DNA of 64,000 nucleotides from Methanopyrus sp. SNP6 (GCF_002201895.1 NZ_CP019436.1:447456-511455); one strand, 5' to 3'; positions 49,768 through 62,310 are shown, counted from the stretch's first letter. Made by a program: numbers and translations. The notes: generated by a model from the letters alone, not told the origin.

Positions 49768-50744
49768 CGCACCACCTCCGGGGCGAAGTACGTGAGTATC
49801 AAATCCGCCCCAGCTCTCTTGATGCACGTGATGGACTCCAGCACAGCGGCTCGGTAATCCACGTACCCCGCCTCGGCCGCCGCCTTGATCATCGCGTATT
49901 CACCGCTAACCTGATAGGCCGCGATGGGGTGGTTGAACCTCCGCCGGGCCTCGCGCACAACGTCCAGGTAGGGCATCGCCGGCTTAATCATCAAGATGTC
50001 CGCTCCCTCCTCGACGTCTAACTCCAGCTCGCGGATCGCCTGGCGGAAGCACCTGGGATCCATCTGGTAAGTGCTTCTATCTCCGAACTCCGGTGCTGAG
50101 TCCGCCGCATCCCGGAACGGGCCGTAGAACGCGCTGTGATACTTGGCCGCATAAGACATGATCATGACATCGCCGAAACCCTCACTCTCAAGCGCCTCTC
50201 TGATCACCTTTACCCGGCCGTCCATCATGTCGGATGGGGCGACGATGTCGGCCCCAGCTTCGGCGTGGGAAAGTGCCACCTCCGCCAGGACCTCCAGGGT
50301 AGGGTCGTTCAGCACCTTACCTGTATCCTCGTCAACGAGGCCGCAATGACCGTGGGTGGTGTACTGGCAAAGGCAAACGTCAGTAACCACAACGATGTCG
50401 TCACCGTACTCTTCCTTAAGCGCTCGCACGGTCCTTTGGACTATACCTTCAGGATCTGCGGCAACTCGACCTTCAGGATCCTTCTCTCTCGGAATTCCGA
50501 AAAGTATGAACGCCCGTAGACCCAAGTCCAGGAGTTCTCCGACTGTTTCGACGGCGGTTTCCACGGAGTGGTACCGTTGACCGGGCATTGAGGGAATTTC
50601 GTGGGTCTTCCCGTCCTCACGCACAAAGATCGGGTAGATTAGATCGTCTGGGCTCACTCCCGTTTCGGCGACGAGGTCACGGATCGCCTCGGACTTACGA
50701 TACCTGCGCATGCGGACAGTCGGATACAATCTGTCTCTCCCCAC
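49752..50744 (-). CDS. hemB: delta-aminolevulinic acid dehydratase
   Basis: HemB joins two 5-aminolevulinates to porphobilinogen, on the path to F430, cobamides and siroheme. The 330-residue barrel has the Cys-rich Zn-site loop C-L-C-Q-Y-T-T-H-G-H-C-G, the active Lys in Y-A-A-K-Y-H-S-A-F-Y-G, and the second Lys in K-P-A-M-P-Y-L-D-V. GTG at 50744 is taken as start. hemA lies 840 bases away across an AT-rich orphan gene. Confidence 0.96.
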   Translation of the reverse strand: MGRDRLYPTVRMRRYRKSEAIRDLVAETGVSPDDLIYPIFVREDGKTHEIPSMPGQRYHSVETAVETVGELLDLGLRAFILFGIPREKDPEGRVAADPEGIVQRTVRALKEEYGDDIVVVTDVCLCQYTTHGHCGLVDEDTGKVLNDPTLEVLAEVALSHAEAGADIVAPSDMMDGRVKVIREALESEGFGDVMIMSYAAKYHSAFYGPFRDAADSAPEFGDRSTYQMDPRCFRQAIRELELDVEEGADILMIKPAMPYLDVVREARRRFNHPIAAYQVSGEYAMIKAAAEAGYVDYRAAVLESITCIKRAGADLILTYFAPEVVRWLKS

Positions 50745-50759
50745 GGGGAGTGCTTCAAA

Positions 50760-51617
50760 TTGATACGCGGGAGGAAGGAGTCCCGTGAAACGGCATTCGG
50801 CGTGGTGGACGTGTTCAAAGAGGCGTTCATAAAGTGGTCGGAGGGATGGGCGCGGCTGAAGGAGTTCGACCGGGAGGAAATGTTAAGTGCTTATTCTAGC
50901 TTCTTTCGGAGTCGATTCGGGGTGAATTTTAAGGAAAGGAATATTGTGAAACTCTTGAATCTTATTTATGGAATAGCCGTCGAGTACAGGAATATACTTG
51001 ACATGGGTGAGAAGACTTTGACTGGTAAATTACGTACATATTTTATCCCCACCATAATGGTAATTATGGTAAAACAGTTCTATGGAAGGGTCAAAAGAAG
51101 AGAAGCAATGAAATACGTACGAGACGCGTTACAGTTTTACAAAACAGCGTATGAGCTGTCAGGTAGGGAGGAAGGATTTGAGGAAATACTGGTCGGATCC
51201 TTATTACCTATTGAAGTACGTGAGGGAGAAAAGTTGCCGAAATTCTTCGAAGAATCATTTAAGGATAGCACTATTAGGAAGTTTTTAGGGCTAGAAGGTG
51301 AGTCTAATTCGATAAAATCTGGACTTGGATGTGTATTTATTCCATCGTGGCAATTCCGCGAGTTAAGAGCCGAGATAAAATTCGGGAAAGGGTTCGGTAG
51401 AGACGATGGTTATGTAGAGTATGTAGTGCACAGAGCAGGGACGTTTCGTGAGTGTTTGCTCATGGTCCCACAGCTGAGACTCGTACTCGTGGAGAACGTC
51501 GATGCTCCCGACAAGCGGGTATTCTTACCGTTCGATATGTTAGAGCTCGTACCGCCGGATCCAGCGGCGAGGATGAAACTGGAGAGCCTAGCCGTTAAGC
51601 TCACTCGCCCGTCTTAG
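50760..51617 (+). CDS. AT-rich orphan protein between hemB and hemA
   Basis: The 285-residue product is helical, Lys/Arg/Glu-rich in its first two thirds, and has no signal peptide or known motif. The coding sequence from about 50880 to 51440 is much more A/T-rich than hemA and hemB on either side, and the gene runs against them. TTG at 50760 is the start; the 3' end overlaps hemA by 30 bases. It may be a recently acquired gene inserted between two haem-pathway genes. I do not recognise its family. Confidence 0.65.
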   Translation: MIRGRKESRETAFGVVDVFKEAFIKWSEGWARLKEFDREEMLSAYSSFFRSRFGVNFKERNIVKLLNLIYGIAVEYRNILDMGEKTLTGKLRTYFIPTIMVIMVKQFYGRVKRREAMKYVRDALQFYKTAYELSGREEGFEEILVGSLLPIEVREGEKLPKFFEESFKDSTIRKFLGLEGESNSIKSGLGCVFIPSWQFRELRAEIKFGKGFGRDDGYVEYVVHRAGTFRECLLMVPQLRLVLVENVDAPDKRVFLPFDMLELVPPDPAARMKLESLAVKLTRPS

Positions 51618-52802
51618 GGCCCTGTACGCCACTCTACGATACTCGTCCGGTAGCTCCATAATCGCGGACGTCAGGACGTTAATCAGTCGCTTGGTGTAAG
51701 CCTCTGCGAAATCTTGGAGGACGTTTTCCGGATCTCCAGTCTTCAACCTCCTCAGTGCGCGTTCGAGCTCTCGATCCTTAATCTCATGCAGTGACTTCGC
51801 GACGTCGGCCACGAGGCGTCGCTCCTTCATCCTTTCAAGCTCTTCTTCCACGACCGAGAGTTCCTCCTCGATGAGCTTCTCCACCTTTGGGATCTCCTTA
51901 CGCCGCCTCTCGAGATTCTCCAGCGCGATCACTCGGAGATCGTCGATGGTACGTACCTCGACGTCTTCGAGGTTCTCCACTCCCTTTTCGACGTCTCTAG
52001 GATTAGCGATATCGATTATCAGGATCGGGGACTGGCGGCCCCTCTTACGCAAGGCTTCTCTAACGTCGTCGACGTGGATCACGGGATGCGGGGCGGCCGT
52101 CGCTGAAACTACGACATCCGACCGGGCGAGATGATCCACGAGCTCGTCGAACCGTACCGCCTCTCCACCTAGCTCCCTCGCGAGCTCAACGGCTCGCTTG
52201 TAGGTGCGGTTCGCTACGAGAACGGCTCTGACGCCCCTATCGACTAGGGACTTGGCCACGGTCTTTCCCATCTCACCGGCACCGACCACGAGGACGGTCT
52301 TATCGTGTAGGGAACCCAGCTCCCGCTCCGCCAGCTCGGCGGCGGCAGATCCTATAGACACCGCACCTTCACTGATCCGAGTCTCCTCCCGGGCTCGTTT
52401 GCCCAGGTTGATCGCCCTCCGGAAGACTATCTTGAGGACTTCATCCAACGTACCCAACCGTGCGGCACGGTCGTACGCCTCTTTCACCTGACGTAGGATT
52501 TCCTGCTCCCCCACCATCATCGACTCCAGCCCGCAGGCTACACGGAATAGGTGCCTCACGGCTTCCGAACCTCGCTTAATCCAGGCATCGTCGTGTACGA
52601 GATCCCGAAGATCTTCGGCACGATCCCCCGCCCCAGAGGTGTACACCTCGACGCGGTTACATGTCTGGAGGAGGACACAGCCGGAGAGTCCGAAGGACTC
52701 GACGATGTCCTTCACAGCTTCATCGGACTCGAACCTGGCCTTCTCCAGCTCCTCTACTTCCGCCTCCTTGTGGGTGATGCCGACGCACACCAGGTCCTCC
52801 AT
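51588..52802 (-). CDS. hemA: glutamyl-tRNA reductase
   Basis: HemA reduces glutamyl-tRNA with NADPH to glutamate-1-semialdehyde, the first step of tetrapyrrole synthesis. The protein (404 residues) has the catalytic Cys in L-L-Q-T-C-N-R-V-E-V-Y near residue 48, the S-I-G-S-A-A motif, the NADPH-binding V-V-G-A-G-E-M-G-K and a C-terminal helical dimerisation domain. ATG at 52802. Confidence 0.96.
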   Translation of the reverse strand: MEDLVCVGITHKEAEVEELEKARFESDEAVKDIVESFGLSGCVLLQTCNRVEVYTSGAGDRAEDLRDLVHDDAWIKRGSEAVRHLFRVACGLESMMVGEQEILRQVKEAYDRAARLGTLDEVLKIVFRRAINLGKRAREETRISEGAVSIGSAAAELAERELGSLHDKTVLVVGAGEMGKTVAKSLVDRGVRAVLVANRTYKRAVELARELGGEAVRFDELVDHLARSDVVVSATAAPHPVIHVDDVREALRKRGRQSPILIIDIANPRDVEKGVENLEDVEVRTIDDLRVIALENLERRRKEIPKVEKLIEEELSVVEEELERMKERRLVADVAKSLHEIKDRELERALRRLKTGDPENVLQDFAEAYTKRLINVLTSAIMELPDEYRRVAYRALRRASELNG

Positions 52803-52887
52803 CTACCTCCCTCCTCGCGGTTGTCGGTCAACGTGGTCGCACGATGTTAATTAGCGACCGGTTCCATCGTGGCGGGGGGAGAATTCC

Positions 52888-53136
52888 GTGTCGAAGTCTG
52901 AAGCCCTGGCCCACCTTTCCATCATGGAGGCAACCTACAACGTGAAGATAAAGAACAAGGAGGAAGCCGCCGAGGCGATCGCGGAGAAGGCGATGGAGTT
53001 CGGAGTCGAACCCATCCACATCTGCACCGCCCTCAACACCTGGCTGGCCCGCATGATGTCGGAGGGAGAAATCGAGGAGGGTGACGAGATAGAGATCCCA
53101 CGGGAGCTCATCGAAGGTATTGAAGTGAAAGGCTAA
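52888..53136 (+). CDS. small conserved-looking methanogen protein
   Basis: An 82-residue, acidic protein with helix-rich composition and no membrane or metal motif. GTG at 52888 follows GGGGGGAGA. It converges with nep1 (overlap of 4 bases). I do not know its family; its good ribosome-binding site and codon use make a real gene likely. Confidence 0.7.
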   Translation: MSKSEALAHLSIMEATYNVKIKNKEEAAEAIAEKAMEFGVEPIHICTALNTWLARMMSEGEIEEGDEIEIPRELIEGIEVKG

Positions 53137-53828
53137 CCCAAGATTCCGGCGGCCAGCTCGAAGGCCGTGACGATTCGTGCCGCCACTGTCCACGCGTCCA
53201 GGGATTCGTCGTATATTCGGACGACGTCGTCCGTGCGATCGTAGAACTCCTCCGAGAAGTCCCCCTTCGGGAAGCCACCTACTACGACCCCTATCCTTTC
53301 CACGCCGGCGTCCAGGAGCCCGGCCATATAGCCAACTGGTTCGATCAGATCGCCTCGTTCGGAAAGTAACACGTTGACCTCGTTGGCCTCAAGCACGTCC
53401 CACACACTGACATCCAGAACCTCTATCAGCGGCTCATCGGAATCCGGAGGCGCCTGACCCTCCTTGAGAACCTGTTCCATGAGTCCGATGAACCGATACT
53501 GATCCCTCGGTAGCCTGACGTCTCCACGGAACCATATGACGAGGTCATGCCTGGTGTGTACGTACACGTCTAAGGCGTTCTCCCGAGATGCGGGGGAGTC
53601 CAGTACGTGAAGCAGCGTCACGTGAACTATGTCGGGGCGACCACGGCGGTCACGCTCCGGGAGCCGTTTATCCTGCATAGCTACGTGGTGCTTGCTCGCT
53701 ATGAGGAGGCATTCCCCCGGCTTTTTCCCACGCCGTTTCGCCCACCTCACCACGTGTTGATGGCCTCTGAGTTTGGGCGGGATGAACTCCAGCTCCGACT
53801 CCGCTAGCACGAAACAGAGACGTGGCAT
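53133..53828 (-). CDS. nep1: rRNA pseudouridine N1-methyltransferase Nep1
   Basis: Nep1/Emg1 is a SPOUT methyltransferase that methylates pseudouridine in 16S rRNA helix 35 and helps small-subunit assembly. The 231-residue protein has the family's R-P-D-I-V-H-V-T-L-L motif, an extended N-terminal extension with H-Q-H-V-V-R, and the trefoil-knot part with V-V-G-G-F-P-K-G near the C-terminus. ATG at 53828 is chosen; longer starts add Asp/Arg-rich residues not in the family. Confidence 0.9.
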   Translation of the reverse strand: MPRLCFVLAESELEFIPPKLRGHQHVVRWAKRRGKKPGECLLIASKHHVAMQDKRLPERDRRGRPDIVHVTLLHVLDSPASRENALDVYVHTRHDLVIWFRGDVRLPRDQYRFIGLMEQVLKEGQAPPDSDEPLIEVLDVSVWDVLEANEVNVLLSERGDLIEPVGYMAGLLDAGVERIGVVVGGFPKGDFSEEFYDRTDDVVRIYDESLDAWTVAARIVTAFELAAGILG

Positions 53829-53843
53829 GCGGGGGCTACCCCC

Positions 53844-54538
53844 GTGGTGTCCCTCGTCATCACGGATATCGACGGCACGATCACGGGAGACGATAGAGCC
53901 GTCCACCTAAAGTGCGTCCGGTACCTGCGGGAACTACAGAAACGCGGGATACTGGTTGGTATCGCCACCGGTAACACCCTTTATTACTCCAGATCGGCGG
54001 CAACCCTCCTCGGCTTCGAGGGTCCGTTGATCGCGGAGAACGGAGGGATAGTCGCCGTGGACGACGAGGAGATCAGCACGGTACCGGAAGAGGACGTCGA
54101 GTTAATCCAAGAAGCGTACCGAGAGCTCCGCCGGCGACTCGGTGTGAGGCGTACCGAGCCACCCGGGCTCCGCCGAACCGAGGTCGCTATCTACCGTGAT
54201 GTACCCGTCGAGGAAATCGAACGCGTGTTGGACGGGCTCGGGTACTCCGACCGTGTCGAGGTAGTGGACACGGGCTTCGCGTATCATTTGAAGTCCAAGC
54301 AGGTGGACAAAGGGAAGGGGCTCTTAGTCATCTGTGAGCGGCTCGGTATCGACCCGAACGACGTGGTAGCCATAGGAGACGGGGATAACGACGCTCCACT
54401 GTTGAAAGCTTCGGGGTTGGGTGTGGCACCAGCGAACGCCACTGAGAATGTCAAGCGAATCGCGGACGTGGTACTCGACGCAGAGGACGGTGATGGAGTC
54501 GCCACCTTCCTACGGAACCTCCTCGAGGAGGTGGACGC

Positions 54539-54542
<4 letters not shown>
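53844..54542 (+). CDS. phosphoglycolate phosphatase, archaeal type
   Basis: A 232-residue HAD-family phosphatase with motif I D-I-D-G-T-I-T, motif II A-T-G-N-T, the Lys in K-S-K-Q-V-D-K-G and motif III I-G-D-G-D-N-D-A. The C2B-capped form resembles the archaeal phosphoglycolate phosphatase (TA0175 type). GTG at 53844. The next gene overlaps its stop by 4 bases. Confidence 0.85.
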
Positions 54543-57474
<2,932 letters not shown>

Positions 57475-58200
57475 TTGCACTCCACGCGAGTGGTGGTTGA
57501 AGAGACCGACGTAACCATACGGGCGGACTCGAAGGAGTCAGCATCATCGGCGGCAAAGGCCGTGAAATTACACCGCTCCGAGCTCGACAGGTACGTCGCC
57601 AGAGACCCTGCTTTCGTGACGGCTAAAGTACCGGTGAGAACGCTTGAGGATGCTCCAGAGGTCGCGAAGCTGATGTCAAAAGCTGCGGAACCGTTCGAAG
57701 TGGGTCCTATGGCGGCAGTGGCGGGAGCTATCGCCGAGTTAGCAGCCCGAGCCGCGGAGCCGACGGTAATCGTGGACAACGGAGGCGATGTACAGGTCAG
57801 GGCCAGGAGATCCGTAGTCGTCGGCCTGTACGTCTCGGACAGCCATCCTCTCTCCGGCAAAATCGGGTTCGAGGTTGAGGGAGTACTAGGGATCTGCACT
57901 AGCTCCGGCAAATTCGGTCACTCTTACAGCGTCGGGGAGGCGGACGCCGTCACGGTGTTCGCGGAGCGAGCTTCGCTCGCAGATGCCGCCGCTACGGCTA
58001 TCTGTAACCTTACCTCCGGTGACGATCCGGAGGCCGCGGTACAGCGCGCCCTCGAGTTCGCCGACGACTTTACCGGGGACTTGATCGAGGCCGCCGTCGT
58101 TATTCGAGAGGACTTCGTCGGGATTTCCGGTCGTCCACCCAAGATCGTGTCGCTGAAGGGTGGTCGGATTAAACCGTCACGCCTCGAACCGACCATCTAG
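57475..58200 (+). CDS. UPF0280 (ApbE-related) family protein
   Basis: A 241-residue protein of the UPF0280 family, distantly related to ApbE-type flavin transferases. The segments G-P-M-A-A-V-A-G-A-I near residue 76 and V-D-N-G-G-D near 101 match the family, the first resembling the ApbE cofactor loop. The substrate is unknown. TTG at 57475 has a very strong GGAGGTGAG site six bases before it. The gene runs toward engB with only two bases between the stops. Confidence 0.85.
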   Translation: MHSTRVVVEETDVTIRADSKESASSAAKAVKLHRSELDRYVARDPAFVTAKVPVRTLEDAPEVAKLMSKAAEPFEVGPMAAVAGAIAELAARAAEPTVIVDNGGDVQVRARRSVVVGLYVSDSHPLSGKIGFEVEGVLGICTSSGKFGHSYSVGEADAVTVFAERASLADAAATAICNLTSGDDPEAAVQRALEFADDFTGDLIEAAVVIREDFVGISGRPPKIVSLKGGRIKPSRLEPTI

Positions 58201-58202
58201 CT

Positions 58203-58862
58203 CTACTTCGTGCGGAAAAACCGGGCGAACTCTGGATACCCGGCTCTCCTTACCTTCTCCTGCAAAGCTTCCAAGAACTCGACGAGACCTTCTCCCGTCT
58301 TGGCCGAGATTGGAAACAAGGTGTCGAGCCACTGGCGCCATGGGGGAAAGAGGCCTAACGCCTCGGCGACGGCGTCCATGTGTTCCTCGAACTCAATCGG
58401 TTTGATCTTATCTATCTTGTTCGCCGCGACCACAGGGTCCAATCCTACCTCGTTCAGGAACTGTAGCATCTCACGGTCGATGGGTATTTCGCCCCTACGC
58501 TCCCAGCGTTCCGCTATCTCCGGAAGAGCCTTGGCGTCCACCACGTGGATCGCGAACAAGATATTGTCCTTCTCTTCCAGATATCGAACGATGAGATCCT
58601 TAACGCGCTCTTGATACCCTCTGGGAATCCCACTCATGAACCCGAATCCGGGCATGTCGACTAGAACGAGCTCGCCGTCTAGCTCGTGGAATACGGGTTT
58701 ACGGGTAACACCGGGACGCTTACCTACTCGGGCGTCGACGGCTCCTCTGGTTATCGCCCTGATTAAGCTGGACTTACCAACGTTCGAGCGACCTACGAGC
58801 ACGATTTCGGGCAGATCCCGCTCTTCGAGCGGATCCTTCGGCACGTAGCTGTGAACCACCAA
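58203..58862 (-). CDS. engB: EngB-type ribosome-biogenesis GTPase
   Basis: EngB (YihA) GTPases help assemble the large ribosomal subunit. The 219-residue protein has G-R-S-N-V-G-K-S-S near residue 24, D-M-P-G-F-G, A-N-K-I-D-K and S-A-K-T-G in order. ATG at 58862, 7 bases after secG, so the two are probably co-transcribed. Confidence 0.92.
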   Translation of the reverse strand: MVVHSYVPKDPLEERDLPEIVLVGRSNVGKSSLIRAITRGAVDARVGKRPGVTRKPVFHELDGELVLVDMPGFGFMSGIPRGYQERVKDLIVRYLEEKDNILFAIHVVDAKALPEIAERWERRGEIPIDREMLQFLNEVGLDPVVAANKIDKIKPIEFEEHMDAVAEALGLFPPWRQWLDTLFPISAKTGEGLVEFLEALQEKVRRAGYPEFARFFRTK

Positions 58863-58869
58863 GACGCCC

Positions 58870-59031
58870 TTACACCGCCGCCATCGTGTGGGCGATTATC
58901 AGCAGCACGGCCACCGCGAAGCACGCATAGAGTATGTGATCGGGGTCTATTTTGATCCCGGGCGCTTCCTCGTCCCAGAAGCTTAGGATACCTGCACGTG
59001 CCGGTGGTAACTCAGCCCTCTTCTTCTCCAT
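58870..59031 (-). CDS. secG: protein translocase subunit SecG (Sec61-beta)
   Basis: The 53-residue protein has the archaeal Sec61-beta layout: a charged N-terminus, the A-G-I-L-S-F-W-D-E-E-A-P-G-I-K-I-D-P segment and one C-terminal membrane helix. It is the small subunit of the SecYEG channel. ATG at 59031 gives the typical start M-E-K-K; TTG at 59043 and GTG at 59052 are alternatives closer to a GGGGGG site. Confidence 0.9.
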   Translation of the reverse strand: MEKKRAELPPARAGILSFWDEEAPGIKIDPDHILYACFAVAVLLIIAHTMAAV

Positions 59032-59448
59032 CTTCTTACCCAAACCCGCCACCCCCCAGCGCCGTACGATCGCGCCATCTAAATACGCTTGCGCCCGCGG
59101 ATCCCGAGGACGACTTTTTGATTTTCGCGTCGCAGGAAGGGTCACACTTGTATCTATAACCAAATCTTCAAGTCCAGTTTTCCGATGCTCCGTTTTATAC
59201 ACGACTATGTCGAGGTCCCGAGATTGAAGAGTACGTGAAGTAGGAGTAGGAATAGGGAAGAGTGAAGTGCTGGAAGGAGGAATTAGGCCGGATGTTCCGA
59301 TCTATCAGTGGACGTTTCAGTAACACTGTTCAAATATTTTATGAAGAACTTAGGCGCGTCGTATCGAATGATCATAGCGCATGGACCGAAGGGAACGCCC
59401 GTTTAAGGTATGAGTAGTCGCGGAATCTGAGTGAAGCAACGTGGGCCT
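59032..59448. other. intergenic region upstream of secG and downstream of the RNA ligase
   Basis: No gene found. The segment 59220-59290 is unusually purine-rich (GAAGTAGGAGTAGGAATAGG and so on) and 59310-59400 is AT-richer. It contains the secG promoter on the minus strand and the tail of the RNA ligase transcript. Confidence 0.5.
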
Positions 59449-60696
59449 TCACACGGTAGGATCATCCCACTCAGATATCCTATCCGTCACTTCTTCAGCT
59501 TCCCTGACTATTCGAGAGGCTCGCTGCAAATCACCATCTGCCAACGCTTTCAATGCCCTGTACAAGTACGAAGTTTCAATAGCAGCCAGGGCGCGCCGTA
59601 CCTCGTTACGTGCGTATTTTTCAGCAGCTTTTGCGAACCCTTTCAAGGATAGTCTAGAACCTAATTTCATTCCGCGAAGGTACCATTCCGCACGGACTTT
59701 TCGGGCATGAGGTATGCCGGGAACTTCCTTCTCTGGCTTGATTACGATCCCCTCAAGCTCCTCTTCTTCAACCCGATTCATAAGTTTACGTGCCACTTGC
59801 TCTGCCTCTCCGAGATCACATAAAGTGCTAGGAACGGGCTTTATTCGATCACCATCGATTATATCAGCCAGCAACTCATATTGCCGTGTTTTAGGTTTTT
59901 GAATAGTGATTTCACCGTCATACATATCCAGTTCGTATGCGTAGTATACGGGCTCCGAGTCCTCAGGCTCGTACGCGGCAAGATCGTCCAGAACGCTTAG
60001 AATATCTCGAAGTATTTCGACGGCGTCCGCCGGCACGTAGTCCTTGTCATGAGCGATAGCCGTGAGTCGTTCAATCTCTCCGTGTAACCTCTGGAATTCA
60101 TCGTCGTCGGCCAGTTTGACATCGGACAGCCTGCGTTGGATAGTGTAGAGCGTTCTCACGTGACGGCGGACCTTAGACAGCCTGTCGAAGAGTTTTCCGA
60201 GCCAAGCTCTCGGAACCCGCTTGCGGCGGGGATTCAAGGTGTACTTAGACATGAGCCGGACGTGGTAATCTATGTAGTCGAGCGTCTCGTTCCACAGTTC
60301 GAACACCGAGATTCCGAATAGGGACAGCGGCAGTAGTTCGCCCTCGACGATCGTGAGGGAATGCTCCGACGGATCGAGCACCGATTGGACGTACTCCTCG
60401 ACTTCCTCCACTCGGACCCAACTTCTGGTATGGGCTATCACGGGTTCGCCGAGTTCACTTTCGAGCACGCGGCCGAGCACTACCCGCACGTTCGTACCAT
60501 CTTTTTTCTCCTCTATCCGAAGGGATTCGTCCGAACTTACGTGTTCTAGCTCCGTGGTGTACAGTTTTACGGTGTATTCGACGGTTTCGGGCAGCGTGGC
60601 GGGCATCGTACGCGAGAACGTCAAGCGAGCTTTCGGTGGTAGCAGTGGCCGCTCGCCCGAGGGCGTCTCGATCGTCTCAATATCGCTCATGCTCAT
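59449..60696 (-). CDS. ATP-dependent RNA ligase-like nucleotidyltransferase
   Basis: The 415-residue protein belongs to the covalent nucleotidyltransferase (ligase/capping) superfamily. Motif I is E-K-K-D-G-T-N near residue 63 (lysine that takes AMP), motif IV is E-G-I-V-I-K-P near 319 and motif V follows as K-V-R-A-E-W-Y. The middle holds a large helical insertion and the C-terminus is helical, resembling the ligase module of bacterial Pnkp or Rnl-type RNA ligases rather than DNA ligase. ATG at 60696 follows GGGGGACGA and overlaps the upstream gene by 20 bases. Substrate is not known. Confidence 0.82.
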   Translation of the reverse strand: MSMSDIETIETPSGERPLLPPKARLTFSRTMPATLPETVEYTVKLYTTELEHVSSDESLRIEEKKDGTNVRVVLGRVLESELGEPVIAHTRSWVRVEEVEEYVQSVLDPSEHSLTIVEGELLPLSLFGISVFELWNETLDYIDYHVRLMSKYTLNPRRKRVPRAWLGKLFDRLSKVRRHVRTLYTIQRRLSDVKLADDDEFQRLHGEIERLTAIAHDKDYVPADAVEILRDILSVLDDLAAYEPEDSEPVYYAYELDMYDGEITIQKPKTRQYELLADIIDGDRIKPVPSTLCDLGEAEQVARKLMNRVEEEELEGIVIKPEKEVPGIPHARKVRAEWYLRGMKLGSRLSLKGFAKAAEKYARNEVRRALAAIETSYLYRALKALADGDLQRASRIVREAEEVTDRISEWDDPTV

Positions 60697-61363
60697 TTCG
60701 TCCCCCCGACAGCAGGTCGGACGGCGATAATTCTGTGAAGTCCGGGACGACGATCACCTCGTGATCGATCCCAAGTTCCTCGGCCACTTCGGGCAACTCC
60801 TCCTCGAGGACTTCGCCGACGCGGTCATCCTCTTCGCGCACTAGAACGAGGCGTTTGGCCCTAGATTTCCGGACGTATTCCTCGAGCTCCCTTCGGGCCC
60901 GCTCGACGGATTTCACTAGCCCCTCGGGTAGTTTTTCAGGCAGGTTGGGGTTTACCTTCCGATAGTCTTCCGGCACCAGCGGCCCTCCGGTCTGCACGAT
61001 CGGAGCGTCTACGAGCTCTCTCAGGGCTTTACGCTCTCGCCCCCTTACCACTACTAGCACGGAATCCTTGAACAGGTCATCTAGGTCACGCTCTGTCTCC
61101 TCCTCGATGCCGACGAACTCTAAAACTGATCGTAAAATTTCATCCAACGCTTTGGCTACCTCCCGAGCCCTTTCACCGCGTAGCACGTGTTCCGGAGCGG
61201 ACTCGACTAGTGCGTGGTCCAGCTCTACGGCTCGGTGAACGATCCTTCGGACGACCTCTTCGTCCAGCCGAAGCTCGTCGACGTCCGTGACAACCGTTAT
61301 ACGTTCTGACCGCTGGGAGACAGCGCGACTGAGGAGTTCTTCGAGCCTTTCAACCCGTGTCAA
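60677..61363 (-). CDS. acidic protein of unknown function coupled to the RNA ligase
   Basis: A 228-residue very acidic, soluble alpha/beta protein, possibly of the methanogen DUF2100 family. A V-L-V-V-V-R-G segment near residue 102 and a later R-L-V-L-V-R-E strand look like a Rossmann-like fold but no active-site motif is evident. It overlaps the RNA ligase gene, so the two proteins are probably a functional pair. ATG at 61363. Confidence 0.7.
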   Translation of the reverse strand: MTRVERLEELLSRAVSQRSERITVVTDVDELRLDEEVVRRIVHRAVELDHALVESAPEHVLRGERAREVAKALDEILRSVLEFVGIEEETERDLDDLFKDSVLVVVRGRERKALRELVDAPIVQTGGPLVPEDYRKVNPNLPEKLPEGLVKSVERARRELEEYVRKSRAKRLVLVREEDDRVGEVLEEELPEVAEELGIDHEVIVVPDFTELSPSDLLSGGRNEHERY

Positions 61364-61433
61364 CGTGGATCCCCCGATGACGAGTGAGCTGTTAGCCGAA
61401 CACTATTATGGGGAGAGGATGGCTGGCTGAGGG

Positions 61434-62309
61434 TTACCACCATCCCTCCTTCAGGACGCGCACTGGCCTCGCCCCTGTGAGTGAGAAGCCGCTGCGCTCT
61501 ACCTCTACGAGTACCGGGGTGCCCTCGGAGCCACTCCCTTCGACTATATACTCCCCAGGAAGCGTGTTCGCGGCGATGTCGTGACCTATCACTACCTCAA
61601 CGCTACCTTCCTCCTGGACCTCTCTGAGCACGACCCCGAAGGTCCAAGTCCGGCTAAACTTCCTCCTCACCCAAACCGTAGCTGCCGCCACTCCCAGGGC
61701 CGGTAACCCGAACACTATGAACCCCGGTAAGACCCCCTCAAGCGGCAGGACGAGCGCTACTACCGGAGGTACGTTCGTCAGTATCGCGGACAGTACGACG
61801 AACCCTAGGATAATAAGTGTGGAATGCCAGTACGGTCGCCAATGGAGGTCCTCTGAAGGTGAGACGCGGCGGAGCCATCCAAGACTGAAGGCCGTGACGA
61901 ACACTGATATTACGGCCAAGGCTTCCCACAACATCACGGGCGGTGCCACTATCCCCTCCAGGATTACGAAGACTACGGTCGCGAGGAGGGAGAACTGCAG
62001 CACTAAGGCGGGCACGTCCCACGGCATTCTAGGGGCCGCTGCGACCCGCTTACCGCGTATCTCTACGTCTTTGAAGGGTACTTGGGGCAGCTCCGGTAGC
62101 AGTACCTGACCCTCTCTCACCATCTCCATGACCGTCTGGAACTTGGATGCGGACTCTTCGGCCGTCCTGATGAGTTGCGAGGTGAATTTGGCGGAGCGTT
62201 TCGGACCCTCTTTGAGCAGCTTCACTATTATCCAAGGCAAGTTCACGGTCACGTAGCCGACGGCGGCGGTGAACTTCCACACGAACCGCCCGATCCGCTC
62301 AAGCACCAA
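61434..62309 (-). CDS. multi-pass membrane protein (DUF2101-like)
   Basis: A 291-residue protein with a charged N-terminal region after one amphipathic helix, then about five membrane helices (roughly residues 95-210) and a soluble C-terminal domain of about 75 residues with strands. It may be DUF2101, a methanogen membrane protein family. ATG at 62309, two bases upstream of which the UPF0282 gene ends, indicating an operon. Confidence 0.7.
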   Translation of the reverse strand: MVLERIGRFVWKFTAAVGYVTVNLPWIIVKLLKEGPKRSAKFTSQLIRTAEESASKFQTVMEMVREGQVLLPELPQVPFKDVEIRGKRVAAAPRMPWDVPALVLQFSLLATVVFVILEGIVAPPVMLWEALAVISVFVTAFSLGWLRRVSPSEDLHWRPYWHSTLIILGFVVLSAILTNVPPVVALVLPLEGVLPGFIVFGLPALGVAAATVWVRRKFSRTWTFGVVLREVQEEGSVEVVIGHDIAANTLPGEYIVEGSGSEGTPVLVEVERSGFSLTGARPVRVLKEGWW

Positions 62310-62310
62310 G

